A stretch of DNA of 64,000 nucleotides from Coleophoma eucalyptorum (taxonomy: Eukaryota > Ascomycota > Leotiomycetes > Helotiales > Dermateaceae): NCBI GenBank assembly GCA_026120035.1, contig JALRME010000018.1, positions 124,001-188,000 of the forward strand, read 5' to 3'. Below, one piece after another: positions 1 to 11,710 of the stretch. Within the stretch, counting starts at the first letter, position 1. The number at the start of each line of letters is the position of its first letter. The position numbers and the translations under genes are program-made. The notes below the pieces were generated by a model, which did not search any database, was not told the DNA's origin, and saw only the letters and a list, made by a program, of their open reading frames with translations.

Positions 1-306
1 CCTGCTTGCCCAAAACCACGAAGACATTGTCAGTAACTTCTCTTCAAAAAATTATTGTACATGGAGGTCACATTGAAAGCCGCAAGCAGTTCAGTGATTG
101 CGCTTCCAATGAATAATCTCGGAACCACTTGAAACAGCTCTGGATAGATCTTGGGGAAAATTTCCATCCACTCTTCAAAGTTGATTTGTCAGAGCCTGCA
201 AACCTTGTTGCAGAGAGCTTATTCTTTGCGGAATTTGTCTCGACAGAGTATTGCTATGAGCTTTGTTCAAGCCATCTGCCTTATTCAACGAACCAGATCC
301 CCAAAA
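1..306. other. 3' flank of the UPF2 gene
   Basis: No gene is seen. The only open stretch is a 65-codon plus-strand frame from 129 that overlaps the end of the UPF2 coding region on the other strand and has no recognisable protein features. This stretch probably holds the UPF2 3' untranslated region. Confidence 0.5.
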
Positions 307-3300
307 TCAGTTTAGCGAGCGACTAATTCGTTGAATCTCTATGAGACCTCTGTGTGCCAACTTTGGGGGTTGTGAATTCTTTCTGGAGTCATACCAATCG
401 ATATCAGTTAACTGCAGCTTTCTAGCACGCTGACCGCTGCGGTTGCTACCAGATTTATCAAATCTAGCAGGACCCATAGCAGCAGTCTTCTCGAGACCTG
501 CAGAGTTCTGTTTAATATTTGGATTTGGGAGTAGGGGTGTGAAGTGTGAATCACCATCTTGTTCTTCGACGTCGCGTAGATCATAGTTGAGAACTAAGTT
601 TTTGATGCGCTGCTGTTCCTCTTTCTCAGCAGCCTGTTGAGTCCTCATAGCGATTGCGAAGTTCGAATCCGAAGGAAGCGAGACGGTCTTGGTCTAGTAG
701 TAGTACGGGTTAGAACCTTCTCTCAGAAAAGGGGGAGGGGGATAGCCCTACAGTTTGACGATTGCCGCGCTTTGTGAGTAGAGAAAATGCCATTGTACCA
801 GAGGGTAGGACATTGGTGGGGGCAGTTTCCTCGCTCATCTCGCTCGAACTGTTGATATCTCGGTCTCTTCGTCGCATCGGCAGGGGCAAATCAAATGTAG
901 GTTTGCGATCAAATTTCCGGGACTCTAGACTCTCAGCCATCATCTTTGCATACTCACGCTCAAAATCAGCTTCATCTTCGGGGTCGACTTCTTCTTCTTG
1001 TCTCGTGACTATAATATTTTCTTCCTCGGAGTCAGTATCCCGTGTAGAAAGTGGTTCGTCGCCGTTGGATTCAGCCTAAACGACATTAGCAAGCGTATTT
1101 TAAACCGAGTAAAGCGATATACATCGTCGTCATCATCCACCGATCCCTCATCAGCTTCAGCAGCACCAATATCGGCTTCTCCATCACCATCTCCAAGGCC
1201 ATCGTCAGAATCATTGTCATCGCTCTCTGGCTCCTCAGGCTCAGCAACTTTATCAAGTCCCGTGGTTTTCTGGTCTTGAGCCATAGCAAGTTGGAAAGCG
1301 CGGCTAGCCTCCTCCAGATTGGAGGCAAGCTTCCATTGAGGTCTCGTCAGTGCAAAGACATCTTGAATGATAAACTCAATATCCATGGGCAGAATGTCTT
1401 TGGTGTAGATGTAGTACTGGAAGAATGACAGAAAGTAATCAAGCTTCTTCCCAGCAGCACCACGATTAAAGAAGATGCCGCAAGTTTCAAGAAGAGTTGC
1501 TACAAGACGAATTCGAAAGAAGTCATCTGGCATGTCTAACGGGTTTATCCGACCAGGAATTGGTGGCCCTCCTGCTCAAATCAGCTCAAGCTTTTACAGT
1601 ATTCGGACAAACACGTACCGTGACCGAATGTCATGATGCGATACATGGTATCGAAAATTACAGGGTGATCAACCATCCGGTAATTGTAAAGCTCCCCAAG
1701 ATACTTCACTTCCGCAAGCCTTCGCTGATTGAACTTGAAGTCGTTCTGTTCAAGGCCAACAGCAACATATTCAAGAACATTGTCTATGACGGCTGTGATA
1801 AAGTCCGGATGATATCTGTATAAAGCACCTGCAAGGACTGCGAGAAGGTGAATATTGCCATACTTGACCTTTCCTGGCTTGGAGAATATTTTTTCAAGCA
1901 CGGCAACGACCTTCTTCATTAGCTTGGCATTCAAATTGCAAGAAGGATCTCACCTCTGATTCTTCCCAATGAAGGGTGCGAATTTTCTTCAGTATTCTTG
2001 AGTAGTTGCGGCTGTTCATGTCCAGGTATATAAGTTTGCGAATGTATAAATCGATCGGTGTACGCTCCTTCTGTTGAATAGCTGCTCTGACAGGTGGATC
2101 AACGTAATAAACTGCATTCTCGATGAGCATTCGCTCTTGTTGTCCGATATGCTGAACCGATTTCTTGCGTTGCAGTGTCTCCAAGAAAGAGTGCATTCTA
2201 GGTGAAGTTTCAGGATTGCGGAGGAGGTATCGACCGCAGTTCTCGAGAAGATTACAGATGATCTCTATATTCATACGAGAAAAATCATCAAGACTGACTT
2301 TCAAGCAATGGAAGATAACATGCTCCGGCACGACGCCAAACTTGGTCAACTCAGCGAGATAGCGAATGTTACTGAGTCGAGCTTGTCCCAGAAATTCCTT
2401 TTCCTTACGTCGCTGAAGACTGCGGAACTCCTGATCCAAGTGATCCACTAAGCCCTTTGTAACATCAGGCATGTACTTGCCAAGAGTAGCAATAAGTCGG
2501 GAGTAGGATGGTAACAAGTCACTACGACCTTTAGGAATCTCCTGGACAGCTTTGATGAGTCGGTTTCGGGATGCCTTGGAGTTAAGAAAACAAAAGTCAA
2601 TCGCAGCTTGGTCAATCAGGTCTTTGTTGATCAGATCTGGAAGCCGAGCCAACAATGCATCAACCTGTGCTCCGGTCGTCTTGTTCGCAATAGCCATAGA
2701 CTTATCGTCTTCCGCCGATTTTGTGCCATCGCTGGCCTCGATACTGGCTGTATCAGAGTCGATTCTTTTGCCAACTTGCTCGTTCTCATCTGTCTTTTTC
2801 TTCTTCCCATCTTCGAGTAGCATTCCAGGAACCTTGCCTTTAAGATCAACGAGATTTTCATAAAACCTCCTCTCGTCCTCATCTTCCCATATACCAGCAC
2901 CATCGCCTTCGCCACGGAGATACTCGCCAGTTTTGATGATGCCTATGCCCCCATTTCCAGCACCAGTCGAATCTTCCGAGTCTCGGAGATCTGGCATCTC
3001 TCCTCCAATGGCATCGGCAAGAACTTGGGCGTTCGCAACTAGTCTCTCGTGGGCTTTTACCACTTTATCGTAACTTGCTTGACGGTCTTCGAAGACTTGA
3101 CCAGATTTGACGTATGCCTCGGCATCTTTTCTTGCTTGCTTACTGATAGCTTTCTGATCACGAATAACGTGTGCTTTCACATCTTCAAAATACCTCTTTA
3201 GAATATTGCGGAATCGCTCTTGGAGCTCTGGGGAAGCAAGCGGGGGGTCTTCCGAAGGATCTGTAGCTGGAGGTCCTTCTTCAGCCGAATCTTCATCCGC

Positions 3301-4207
3301 TTCGTTGACACCAGCTGTAATGTTTGTAGCACCATCTTCTTCCACAGTTTTGCGTCCCTCTGATCCTGCTTCTTTGACGCCCAAGATATCCCACCCAAAA
3401 GACTTGACAAATACAACGAGCAAAGGCAGATTTGTATGCTCTCGATCATGGCCGAGCAGATCTTTAAGAACCTCAAGCGGGAATGGTTCCGCTCCACCAC
3501 CCTTAGTAGGCCCACTGGCCTTCTTCACGTCTACAACCTTTGCAGGAATGGCCGAAAGAGACTCCTTTCCTCGAGATGCATCATCTGGCCTGCTGACATC
3601 ATCTAATGTCCTCACAACTCCCACAAGCCATAATTCTGTAACCACTCTTAAAAGGATTCTCTGACGAGCTAAGCGCTCCTTCTCTTCCTTCTCCTTCGCA
3701 TCAGCAGCCAGTCCTTTCAAAAGAGACTTGTCCGGTGTTGCTAAGCCCTTTCCAAGAAGCCAACCCAAGAACTCTGTGAACTCGGCTGGTCCGAAACGCT
3801 GATGCAATGCGCTAACTATTTCTACGCCAGCTTCCACTTCGCCTGGTGACTTCAACTTGCAGAGGCCCTCGTAGCATGCGGATATAATTTCGGAGAGGTA
3901 CTTATGAAGGCTGAGTGTCCGAACTTCTTGAACAAAGGTGGTGAGGGTCGACGCAGAAATTGCAGTTCGGAGGCGTTTGATGAAGGCGGTATTCTTCTTC
4001 AAGGAAGAGTCAAGAGACTTGTTTACATTGAAGATATCTAGGGTGCTATGTCAGCTCAGCTGATGGTGGCATCCATAGCCAGTACAAACCCTTCTCTCTA
4101 TCCCAAGCACGCGTGTTCAAGTCTCGCAGCTCGCCTTGAAACAGGTCAGTAACCTCCTACACCTAACATATTACATCCAAATGCTCACGCTTCCTCTTAC
4201 GATCCAT
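307..4207 (-). CDS. upf2: UPF2/NMD2, nonsense-mediated mRNA decay factor
   Basis: This scaffold bridges UPF1 and the UPF3/exon-junction machinery in cytoplasmic nonsense-mediated mRNA decay. Seven exons are inferred: 4207-4189, 4134-4090, 4037-1954, 1910-1619, 1571-1123, 1075-752 and 693-307. They total 3600 nt and encode 1199 residues, within the family's usual range. The protein opens MDRKRKRELRDLNTRAW. The large third exon holds the first two MIF4G-type helical repeats (for example HKYLSEIISACYEGLCKL and NIRYLAELTKFGVVPEHVIF). The third repeat spans exons 4-5, with the strongly conserved KVKYGNIHLLAVLAGALYRY and KYLGELYNYRMVDHPVIFDT. A long Asp/Glu-rich linker follows (DDDDD, SDDNDSDD), then the UPF1-binding tail containing QRIKNLVLNYDLRD. 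Introns are 43-58 nt. The 1953-1911 intron has two possible in-frame acceptors three bases apart (exon start 1913 or 1910); the second restores the expected EVV. Identification is firm. Confidence 0.95.
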
Positions 4208-5761
4208 GACCACCAAGCTGGGCCCCGCTCAGCTATGGTCGTAAGTGAGATAAAGTGGGATTCGTCCTTCTGTGTGCCCCCACATTCGCGAGCTCTAAGG
4301 GAATCGCATATATGACCGGTGCAAGTGAGACTTTCCAGAGGCAGACGGATGCATCTGAATTGGCTTCTGCCGGGATATCTGGTCTGTTTGTTAAGTTGTT
4401 TGCTAGATTTTCGCAAGAAGCGTGGAAGCGTGTTTGGATGATTGTAAAAGTTGAGGTTGCGTCTATCTTCGATAAAGCTGGATCAAGTTAGTGCGCGCAC
4501 CTGGTGCACCTCGCGCCTTGTGTCGATCCTTCTAATTTCGATGTTCCTCCTTCAGCCTTGCGTCAAGCACACCTCTCTAGCCTCGGCCTCATGCTTTTTG
4601 TACAGCCTATTGTTGTGATTTCTTGCAGCCTTCTACGAGAGCTTCAAATCACCATCTCCAGGATCTTTTGAGTTAACTATAGATTTAAGGGTTTCTACTT
4701 CATTTCTCGATAGAGATTTTTTTTTTACTGTCCTTGGTTATGGTTCTTATCACAGATTAAGCTAACAATGCCTACTCTACCTAGGCAAACGTTCCTATGG
4801 GGTTTCCAGCACAATCGCTATATATACTAAATGACGGTTCTAGCCACGGATGTAGAAATGAACTGATCATTCCATCTTTCAGAGAAAGCGGCCTCATAGT
4901 GCCAGATATGACGTCGGTTCCTAGTATTACCAACAATACGATGTGAGTCAAATGGTAGGAAACAGTAGTACTACCGACCAGCCCTCCAGAGAGGCCATCA
5001 TATGGCCTATGAAGCTGTCCACAGAGTGGTTGCGGAAGGTTACGCGATAGCCGTCAGAGATGTACCAGCTATCTATGCCAAGTACGATTTCGTTGACCTA
5101 AAGTCATTATCTACTCCAACCAATTTCAAGGGCGTATATTTTTCACCCAAGGCGATTCCATTGCATATGCTGTCCCACTTCCAGGAGGATCCTCAGAGAC
5201 ATCTCGCATATTGCTGTCTGCGTACTTGCCATTATAAGGATAAGATGCTGTAGATAGCCATTGCGCAGAACCGTGCCAATCTATTGTTCCCTCCTCCAAG
5301 CGAGTAAGACTGCGGGCGTCCATCCTTATGGTTTTCCAAGCATATCATCGTTATGGTTCATCGCATCTACGTGTGCGGTGACCATAGCAGTTAAGGTGGA
5401 GGCAGAAAAGCACCTGCTGGCCGAGATATCGAGAGGCCCACACCACGACACTGTGCCAACCATGCAGATTATTTCTTCGTTCGCGGGCAAGGGCAGGTAT
5501 AATCTTATCGTCGGATCAGACCCATGGCGAGGGACTCTGTATGTGGTTGGGGTCGAGGGGTGTTTGATGAGTTGAGTTGTGCTTCTCCATGGAAAAAGAT
5601 GAAGGGAAGCAGCAGCATCTAGTGAATAGCAGCACCAAGCAAATTATGCCATGCTTGCTGTCAAGCCAGTGGGTGTTGACAGCCTTATCTCTAGGCCAGA
5701 ATGGACGACGGAAATGCTCAAGACTGAAGTGGCGCCAGCCAATCAGAGCGACAAGCAGGGC

Positions 5762-5877
5762 TGATAAGCTTCACCTCTTCTCAAAACATTTCTCGTAGTC
5801 CGCGGAAGTGAGCTGCACAACAAGCAACAAGACACAATCAGATACACTGATACTTCTATCTAGCATGATGACTATCT
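5762..5877. promoter_or_regulatory. GATA-factor (AreA/NIT2-type) site cluster
   Basis: Three matches to HGATAR are seen: TGATAA at 5762-5767 on the plus strand, and AGATAG on the minus strand at 5856-5861 and 5872-5877. Two further GATA cores followed by C lie at 5841 and 5849. Global nitrogen GATA factors bind paired sites of this kind upstream of fungal nitrate assimilation genes. The cluster lies 370-490 bp before the nitrate reductase ATG, which supports nitrogen-repression control. Binding itself is inferred. Confidence 0.6.
5799..5806. promoter_or_regulatory. NIT4-type nitrate induction site TCCGCGGA
   Basis: The perfect 8-bp palindrome TCCGCGGA is the sequence known for the Neurospora nitrate-specific Zn2Cys6 activator NIT4. 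It lies about 445 bp upstream of the nitrate reductase ATG and inside the GATA cluster. That is the arrangement expected for joint nitrate induction and nitrogen derepression. An imperfect CGG-type palindrome, CTCCGGAG, follows at 5895-5902. Confidence 0.65.
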
Positions 5878-6250
5878 CCAAGGCTCCTTGAATTCTCCGG
5901 AGCTTTTGCATTGGCCCATCCAGCAGGATATGCACCTCATCCGCCTCGCATTGGCCCGTCAGGCAACATGACGCCGCCGAGTCGATGTGAGTCGCCTTGA
6001 TCGAAGATTGTGCCTTTCTCTTAGAGTTCTGTCTCGTTTGATTTGTCTAAAAAGATCCGTCTTCAGCTCCTTTCTCATTCTTCCTCTTGTACTCTATCCT
6101 ACTACAAGCTACTCTAGAATTATTGAACCACTTCATTCGATCAGATCCGTTCTATGCCACGAGCACCATGATTTAGTATTGATATCTCCTAACCATTGCC
6201 AGCTTTCTTCTACTTTAAGTTTGGCGGTTCTGCCAACAGCTATCTGTACA

Positions 6251-9011
6251 ATGGCAAGTGAGCAGGATTCAAGGCTCCCTCCATTTTCCGCCGCCGATAC
6301 TCGAAAGCTAGACACTGAATTGCTAAATACACCACTTCGATTGCCTCCCACTCCTCCGAAGTCAGAGGACAACAGCAGTGATTTTTCTGTAGAGGCCGAA
6401 TCACTGTCAAAAGCGAGCGAGACCTCGCAGCCTCTCTATCCTCTTCCTCCGCCTACCAACCCACCAACAGAAATCTTGAAGGAGGATCTTATAACACCTG
6501 ACAGTCATGTACCCCGAGATGCTAGACTCATTCGATTAACCGGGATTCACCCATTCAATGTAGAAGCACCACTAAGTGCCCTGTACGATGAGGGTTTCTT
6601 AACATCTTCGGATCTCTTCTATGTGCGAAACCATGGAGCCGTACCACAGGTTGACGATTCAGCCATTCCAGATTGGGAATTCTCAATAGAAGGGATGGTC
6701 AAAACCCCAATCACAATGACACTCAAAGATCTTATTGCAAACTTCGAACAGATCACCGTTCCCATAACTCTTGTCTGTGCTGGAAATCGACGAAAAGAGC
6801 AGAACCAAGTTCGCAAGTCCAAGGGGTTTTCTTGGGGTGCCGCTGGTGTTTCCACCGCTTTGTGGACTGGTGTGCCGTTGTCAGCATTGATCTTGGCAGC
6901 TCAACCTATGCGAGGTGCACGCTATGTCTGCATGGAAGGAGCAGACAAGTTACCCAACGGCTACTATGGCACGTCTGTCAAGTTAAATTGGGTTATGGAT
7001 CCCAATCGAGGAATTATGCTTGCACATAAGATGAACGGCGAGTCTCTACGTCCAGATCACGGCAAACCCTTACGAGCAGTCGTTCCAGGACAAATCGGAG
7101 GTCGAAGCGTGAAATGGCTGAAGAAGATCATTATTACAGCTGGACCGAGTGATAACTGGTATCACATATATGATAATAGGGTCTTGCCAACCATGGTGAG
7201 TCCAGACCAAAGTGCTAACGAACCTAAATGGTGGACCGATGAACGATACGCGATATATGATCTGAGTACGAACAGTGCCACGGCGTATCCAGCTCATGGG
7301 GAGCAACTATGCCTTGTCAACAGTCCCGAGACCTATAGAGCACGTGGATATGCTTACGGTGGAGGTGGGCGGAGGATCACCAGAGTAGAGGTAACTTTAG
7401 ACAAAGGCAAATCTTGGGCATTGGCGGAGATCAAATATCATGAAGATGCCTACCGAGACCATGCAGATGAAAATGAGGTTTTGTTTGGTGGAAAACTGGA
7501 TATGGGCTGGAGAGAATCATGCTTTTGCTGGTGTTTCTGGGAGATCGACTTAAATATAGAGGATTTAAACATGTCTGGGGATATTATGGTACGGGCCATG
7601 GATGAGAGCATGAACGTGCAGCCTAGGGATATGTACTGGAGTGTTCTAGGTATGATGAATAATCCTTGGTATCGAGTCACGATCAGTAGAGAGGGGGATT
7701 ATCTGAAATTTGAGCACCCAACGCAGCCAGCGTTGATGCCTGGAGGATGGATGGAAAAGGTAAAGGCGAAAGGAGGAAATCTTGCAAATGGATTTTGGGG
7801 CGAAAAAATGGGCGGAGAAGATGAAGAAGAGGATATTATCCAGGAGAAGAAAGAAATCATAATGACGAAGGATGGTCTCGATAAAACCATTACGATTGAT
7901 GAATTACGAAAACACGATACAGATGCGGAACCCTGGTTTGTCGTCAACGGCGAGGTATATGATGGTACTTCTTTCTTAGAGGGCCATCCTGGAGGCGCTA
8001 CAAGTATCGTCAGTGCAGCAGGTCAAGATGCTACCGACGAATTCATGGCAATCCGTAAGTATTTCCATCCACAATTTTTACTTTTCAACTCTCTAACCCC
8101 CACAAGACTCTGAGACAGCGAAGGGCATGATGGTATCTTACCATGTCGGATCCCTCGATGAGTTCGCTCGAAAGACTCTTCAAGATGGGACGGAAGCGCC
8201 CTCAGAGAGCAGCACATTGCGAGAGGTCTTCTTACAATCCAAAACCTGGACAAAAGCTATTTTGTCCAAGAAGAAAGAAGTATCCTGGGACACCAAGATT
8301 TTCATATTTAAACTCGAGCACGAAGATCAACTTGTCGGTTTACCCATCGGCCAACACTTGATGATGCGCCTTCGAGATCCAGTAACTAGAGAAGCAATCA
8401 TCCGATCTTACACACCCATCTCCGAACACACAGACCGAGGACTTCTCCACGTCCTCATCAAGGTCTATTACGATACCAAGGAGCAGGTTGGTGGTAAAAT
8501 GACCAAGGCCCTCGACGCCATTCCCATAGGCCACTTTGTAGAATTCAAAGGCCCGATCGGCAAGTTCGAGTACAAAGGTCGGGGCAATTGCGAGATCAGC
8601 GGCAAAGCACGCTTCATAAAGAAGTTCATCATGATTTGCGCTGGCAGTGGAATTACACCTATCTTCCAGGTGTTACGAGCAGTATTACGCGACAAGGAGG
8701 ATCCGACACGCTGCCTCGTCCTCGATGGGAATCGCCTTGAGGAGGATATCCTTTGTCGGGAAGATATTGACTCGCTTATGAGGGGGAACGAGGCAAGATG
8801 CCACCTCCTGTACGCGCTAACGCAGCCAGACGGGAACTGGAAAGGCCTCAAGGGTCGTATTGGCAAGGAGTTGTTAGAAAAGGAGGTTGGGCCGTGTAGG
8901 GGTAATGGCGAGGAGCTGGTCCTCATCTGTGGCCCTGGGCCGCTGGAAAAGAGTGTGCATCACATCTTGAGTAACATGGGCTGGAAAGATGATGACTTGT
9001 TGTTCTTCTAG
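6251..9011 (+). CDS. niaD: Nitrate reductase (NADPH)
   Basis: This cytosolic enzyme reduces nitrate to nitrite with NADPH, the first step of nitrate assimilation. Two exons, 6251-8054 and 8107-9011, encode 902 residues, the normal size. The start is the first ATG in the open frame (MASEQDSRLPPF). Domain order is canonical: a molybdopterin domain with the molybdenum-ligand cysteine in TLVCAGNRRKEQ (Cys176); a dimerisation domain (about 350-500); a cytochrome b5 domain with heme ligands His579 in HPGG and His602 in AIHS; an FAD domain with RSYTPIS; and an NAD(P)H domain with CAGSGITPIFQ and the Cys-Gly-Pro motif CGPGPLEKS near the C-terminus. The only intron (52 nt) splits the second heme histidine codon (C|AC). 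No nitrite reductase or nitrate transporter gene is adjacent in the window. Confidence 0.97.
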
Positions 9012-9315
9012 ACTTTTTGGCTTCCTTGCTAGCCCTTGGTTTCCACCCAGATTCGTTTTGGATGCAAATATTGATTTCATTCAAGGATTGAATTTTGCTA
9101 CTGCCAACGGAGTTTCGAGTGTCCGGAAACACTGAATGCATAACATAAGTCATGTATATATCTTTGCAAAACAAATCAATAACAGATGCTCGTTCTAGAC
9201 TTGAAATTTGCATCATGACGACTTCAGCATATCTATCCATCGGTATGAAATTCTTTTTAGGGATAACCCTATTAAATGCATCTATGAACAATGAAACATT
9301 TGATAATCCATCTGC
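9012..9315. other. Convergent 3' region of niaD and SRP68
   Basis: A 304-bp gap between two convergent genes. It is AT-rich and should hold both 3' untranslated regions. No other feature is seen. Confidence 0.6.
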
Positions 9316-11275
9316 CTATCTACCAAAACCAAACCAACCCTTCTTCTGTGGTTGTGCCCCAGAATCAGCTTGTTTGGCCCCATCTGTCACACTGCTATTT
9401 GTAGTAGGTGTAGCAATTTCAGGCTCTCTTCCGGGATACTCGATGTAATTCCATGCTGCATCGAAGAATAGGGGTTTCACCGGGATTGGTTCGATTGTAG
9501 GTGGGTAGTTAACCAGCCTCTTCAAATCAGCACCATTCTTAGGGTAAAAGTTGAGGTTTTCAACAAGGAAAGGCTCAGGGTTGGATGCTTGTTTGGTGGA
9601 TGTGGTGAGGTTGTGGAGTTCGACGAGGGCGCGGAAGTGTTGCAGTTGTGAAGTCAGGAGATCCTGGAGGTATGAGGCCGATGATGGTGTTACGGTGATG
9701 TTTGGCGGTGTTGTGCTCTCTGTGGTATCCATCTCTGATGAAAGATGGTCTTGTGCTTTGCTTGAAAGTTCAAGGGCACGAGCTAATAGTGCGAGTGCGT
9801 TCTGAGGCTTGGAAACAAGCACATGAGATCGTGCAACCGCGAGGCATCTTGAGAGGTCAGTTTATGTAAAGGGCAATTCTTGGTAAGGAGAACTTACTTC
9901 AGAGCCTGGAAGAAGCAGTATTTCGCATCTAATTCTTCCAAGAAATCCGAATCTGCTGCTACACCTGGCAGCTCCTTAATAGAATCAAGACTTTGCAAGA
10001 TTCCGTCATAAAGGACTACCTTTTCTCTCAAATGCGCAAGCTTTCGTCCTGTTCCCTCTTCTTTCGCAGGTATTTCCTCTCCAGACTTCCTCTTCTTGGT
10101 TGTGATGGTGTGCTCGATTATTGCGCCATCTCTCTCACCTGCCAGTACCCTATTCCTACCTATCCGCCAGCTGACCATATCATAGCTTACTGCTGTTCTT
10201 GTTATCTGCAGGCTCTGCATACGTTTGTCTCCTTGCCCAACTCCTTCTCCAACCAGTTCATCAATAGCATGCTTCGTAGCATCTACAGCATCTTGACTAG
10301 CAATGAGAACATCGTCGTAAGCGGCTGCCTTATCCTTAGGTTGCTTTAATGTTCCAGAGCTTAGTGCCTGAGCCAGTTTTGCTGACGAGCTGTTCACTGA
10401 AGCCAACGCGGTTGCAATCGCAGCATCTTCCAAATCAACCTGCCGTGATCTCCATTGAATGGTCTTCGGTCCTGCTTCAGACTCGCCCGACTCAGCCTTG
10501 CTCTTCGTGCTTGGATCCTTCAAGACATCTGGGTCTAGTTTCTCTACTTGCTTAACAAGTTCCGTTTCCTCATCTGGAAAGTATTTTCGCGCAATTACTG
10601 GCACAGCAATCGTCCTTGGCAGTCTCATCTGGTATGCGCCATAACGAATACTTGGGTCAATCGTTGCTGATAACAGATCCTTGAAAGTGTCACCTTTTGT
10701 GGCAGTCGCTAATGCACAATATATAATTCTAGCTTCCGAGTAGCTTTTGATACATGATTCCCAGCTCTGTTTCTCGAATTCGACAGCTCCAGCCAGGGAA
10801 GTTGCATAAGCTCGTGCCTCAAGCACATCGATATCATTTGCGCCTGTCTTTGCCTCGTCACTAAGAAGCTTGAAGAGCTCCACCGCATATTTGGTAGACT
10901 TGTGTAGACGTGAGATTATGTGAGATCGCGCCGGACCGGTGAGACTCTTCGATTCTGCTGAGTGTATCGATTTCATGGCCATTGCATGTGCCCATGCTCG
11001 CTCCGAGGTGAGAAGCAGCAAATGCACAAACCTTCACTCTTGTCAGTTTCCGAGCAATCTAGTCTAGCCGTCCTCAAGACTCACTCAACATTACCCCCAA
11101 TATCTTCTGCAGTTATTGGAGCTTTGGTAGTATACTTTGCGCGGGGTTTGGTTGCAATGCCCAACTTCTTTCGCAGGTTGTGAATCCGATTCGAGAGTTG
11201 CGACCTGTAGGTTGTGTAATCTCCATAAAGGAGAGCATTATCTCGACCAGTGACGACAAATTTGGTGACCTCCAT
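9316..11275 (-). CDS. srp68: Signal recognition particle subunit SRP68
   Basis: SRP68 forms a heterodimer with SRP72 on the SRP RNA and takes part in co-translational targeting to the endoplasmic reticulum. Three exons (11275-11085, 11031-9898, 9847-9316) encode 618 residues. The N-terminal RNA-binding region is recognisable from the family pattern YGDYTTYRSQLSNRIHNLRK followed by RARAKYTTKAP-like text (here KPRAKYTTKAPI), then LLLLTSERAWAHAM and the helix HLHKSTKYAVELFKLL-like segment (here RLHKSTKYAVELFKLL). The C-terminal helices around LLDAALNYIEYP-like text (here FDAAWNYIEYPGR) fit the SRP72-binding part, and the tail ends KKGWFGFGR. Introns are 53 and 50 nt with GT-AG ends. The gene converges on niaD and diverges from the PPR gene. 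Confidence is high from overall pattern and size. Confidence 0.9.
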
Positions 11276-11710
11276 TGTTGACGTCTAATGGGCACTGCAA
11301 TGGTAATGCCAGTTCTAAAGCTCACTCAGTCGCCGTGGTGGGGTTGGATATTTGTGGAAGGCTGTCTTCTCGCGTGGACACTATGAGCACATACCCTGGT
11401 CGACGCGCTAATGATTTATGGAGCTTAGAATCATCCGACGATGGACATATTTATTTTACCTCCTTCAAGGTCAACTTGGAATATACATCTCGACTCGAGC
11501 ACGGTTCCAGAATTGCAACTTCTGAACCCCCTGATTTTATGAAGAGACATTTTACAGAACATGTTTTTGAGTACGTTAGAAAAGACCTTCTGCTGCAGCT
11601 ATTCGCTGACACCATAGAGTCTTGTTTAACAGTTCATAACATCCGGTGATCACTTCTCGAATACGCCAAAGCCTTTGAACGTACTATTGAGATCTAAGAT
11701 TTGGGGGGGC
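11276..11710. other. Divergent promoter region, SRP68 / PPR gene
   Basis: A 435-bp divergent intergenic region. Upstream ATGs occur on the plus strand (for example at 11381) and would make short upstream reading frames if they are in the PPR mRNA. No other feature is supported. Confidence 0.45.

Larger units (their letters stand above)
4208..6250. other. Upstream region shared by UPF2 (-) and nitrate reductase (+)
   Basis: About 2 kb without a convincing gene lies between two divergent genes. Frames of 60-104 codons around 5000-5800 on both strands have no recognised domain and are broken by stops. They could be decayed coding sequence, but I cannot show it. The 5760-5880 part carries the regulatory sites listed separately. 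Confidence 0.5.

Noticed and set aside
661..670. tRNA T-loop-like GTTCGAATCC
   Set aside because: It lies inside the last UPF2 exon and no acceptor stem or D-arm is present around it.
3206..3664. 152-codon plus-strand open frame inside UPF2
   Set aside because: It lies antisense to the large conserved UPF2 exon and its Ser/Thr-rich text is the mirror of acidic linker codons.
5002..5575. Possible decayed gene between UPF2 and niaD
   Set aside because: Several adjacent frames of 65-104 codons are open on both strands, but no family could be recognised and no splice joining gave sensible text.
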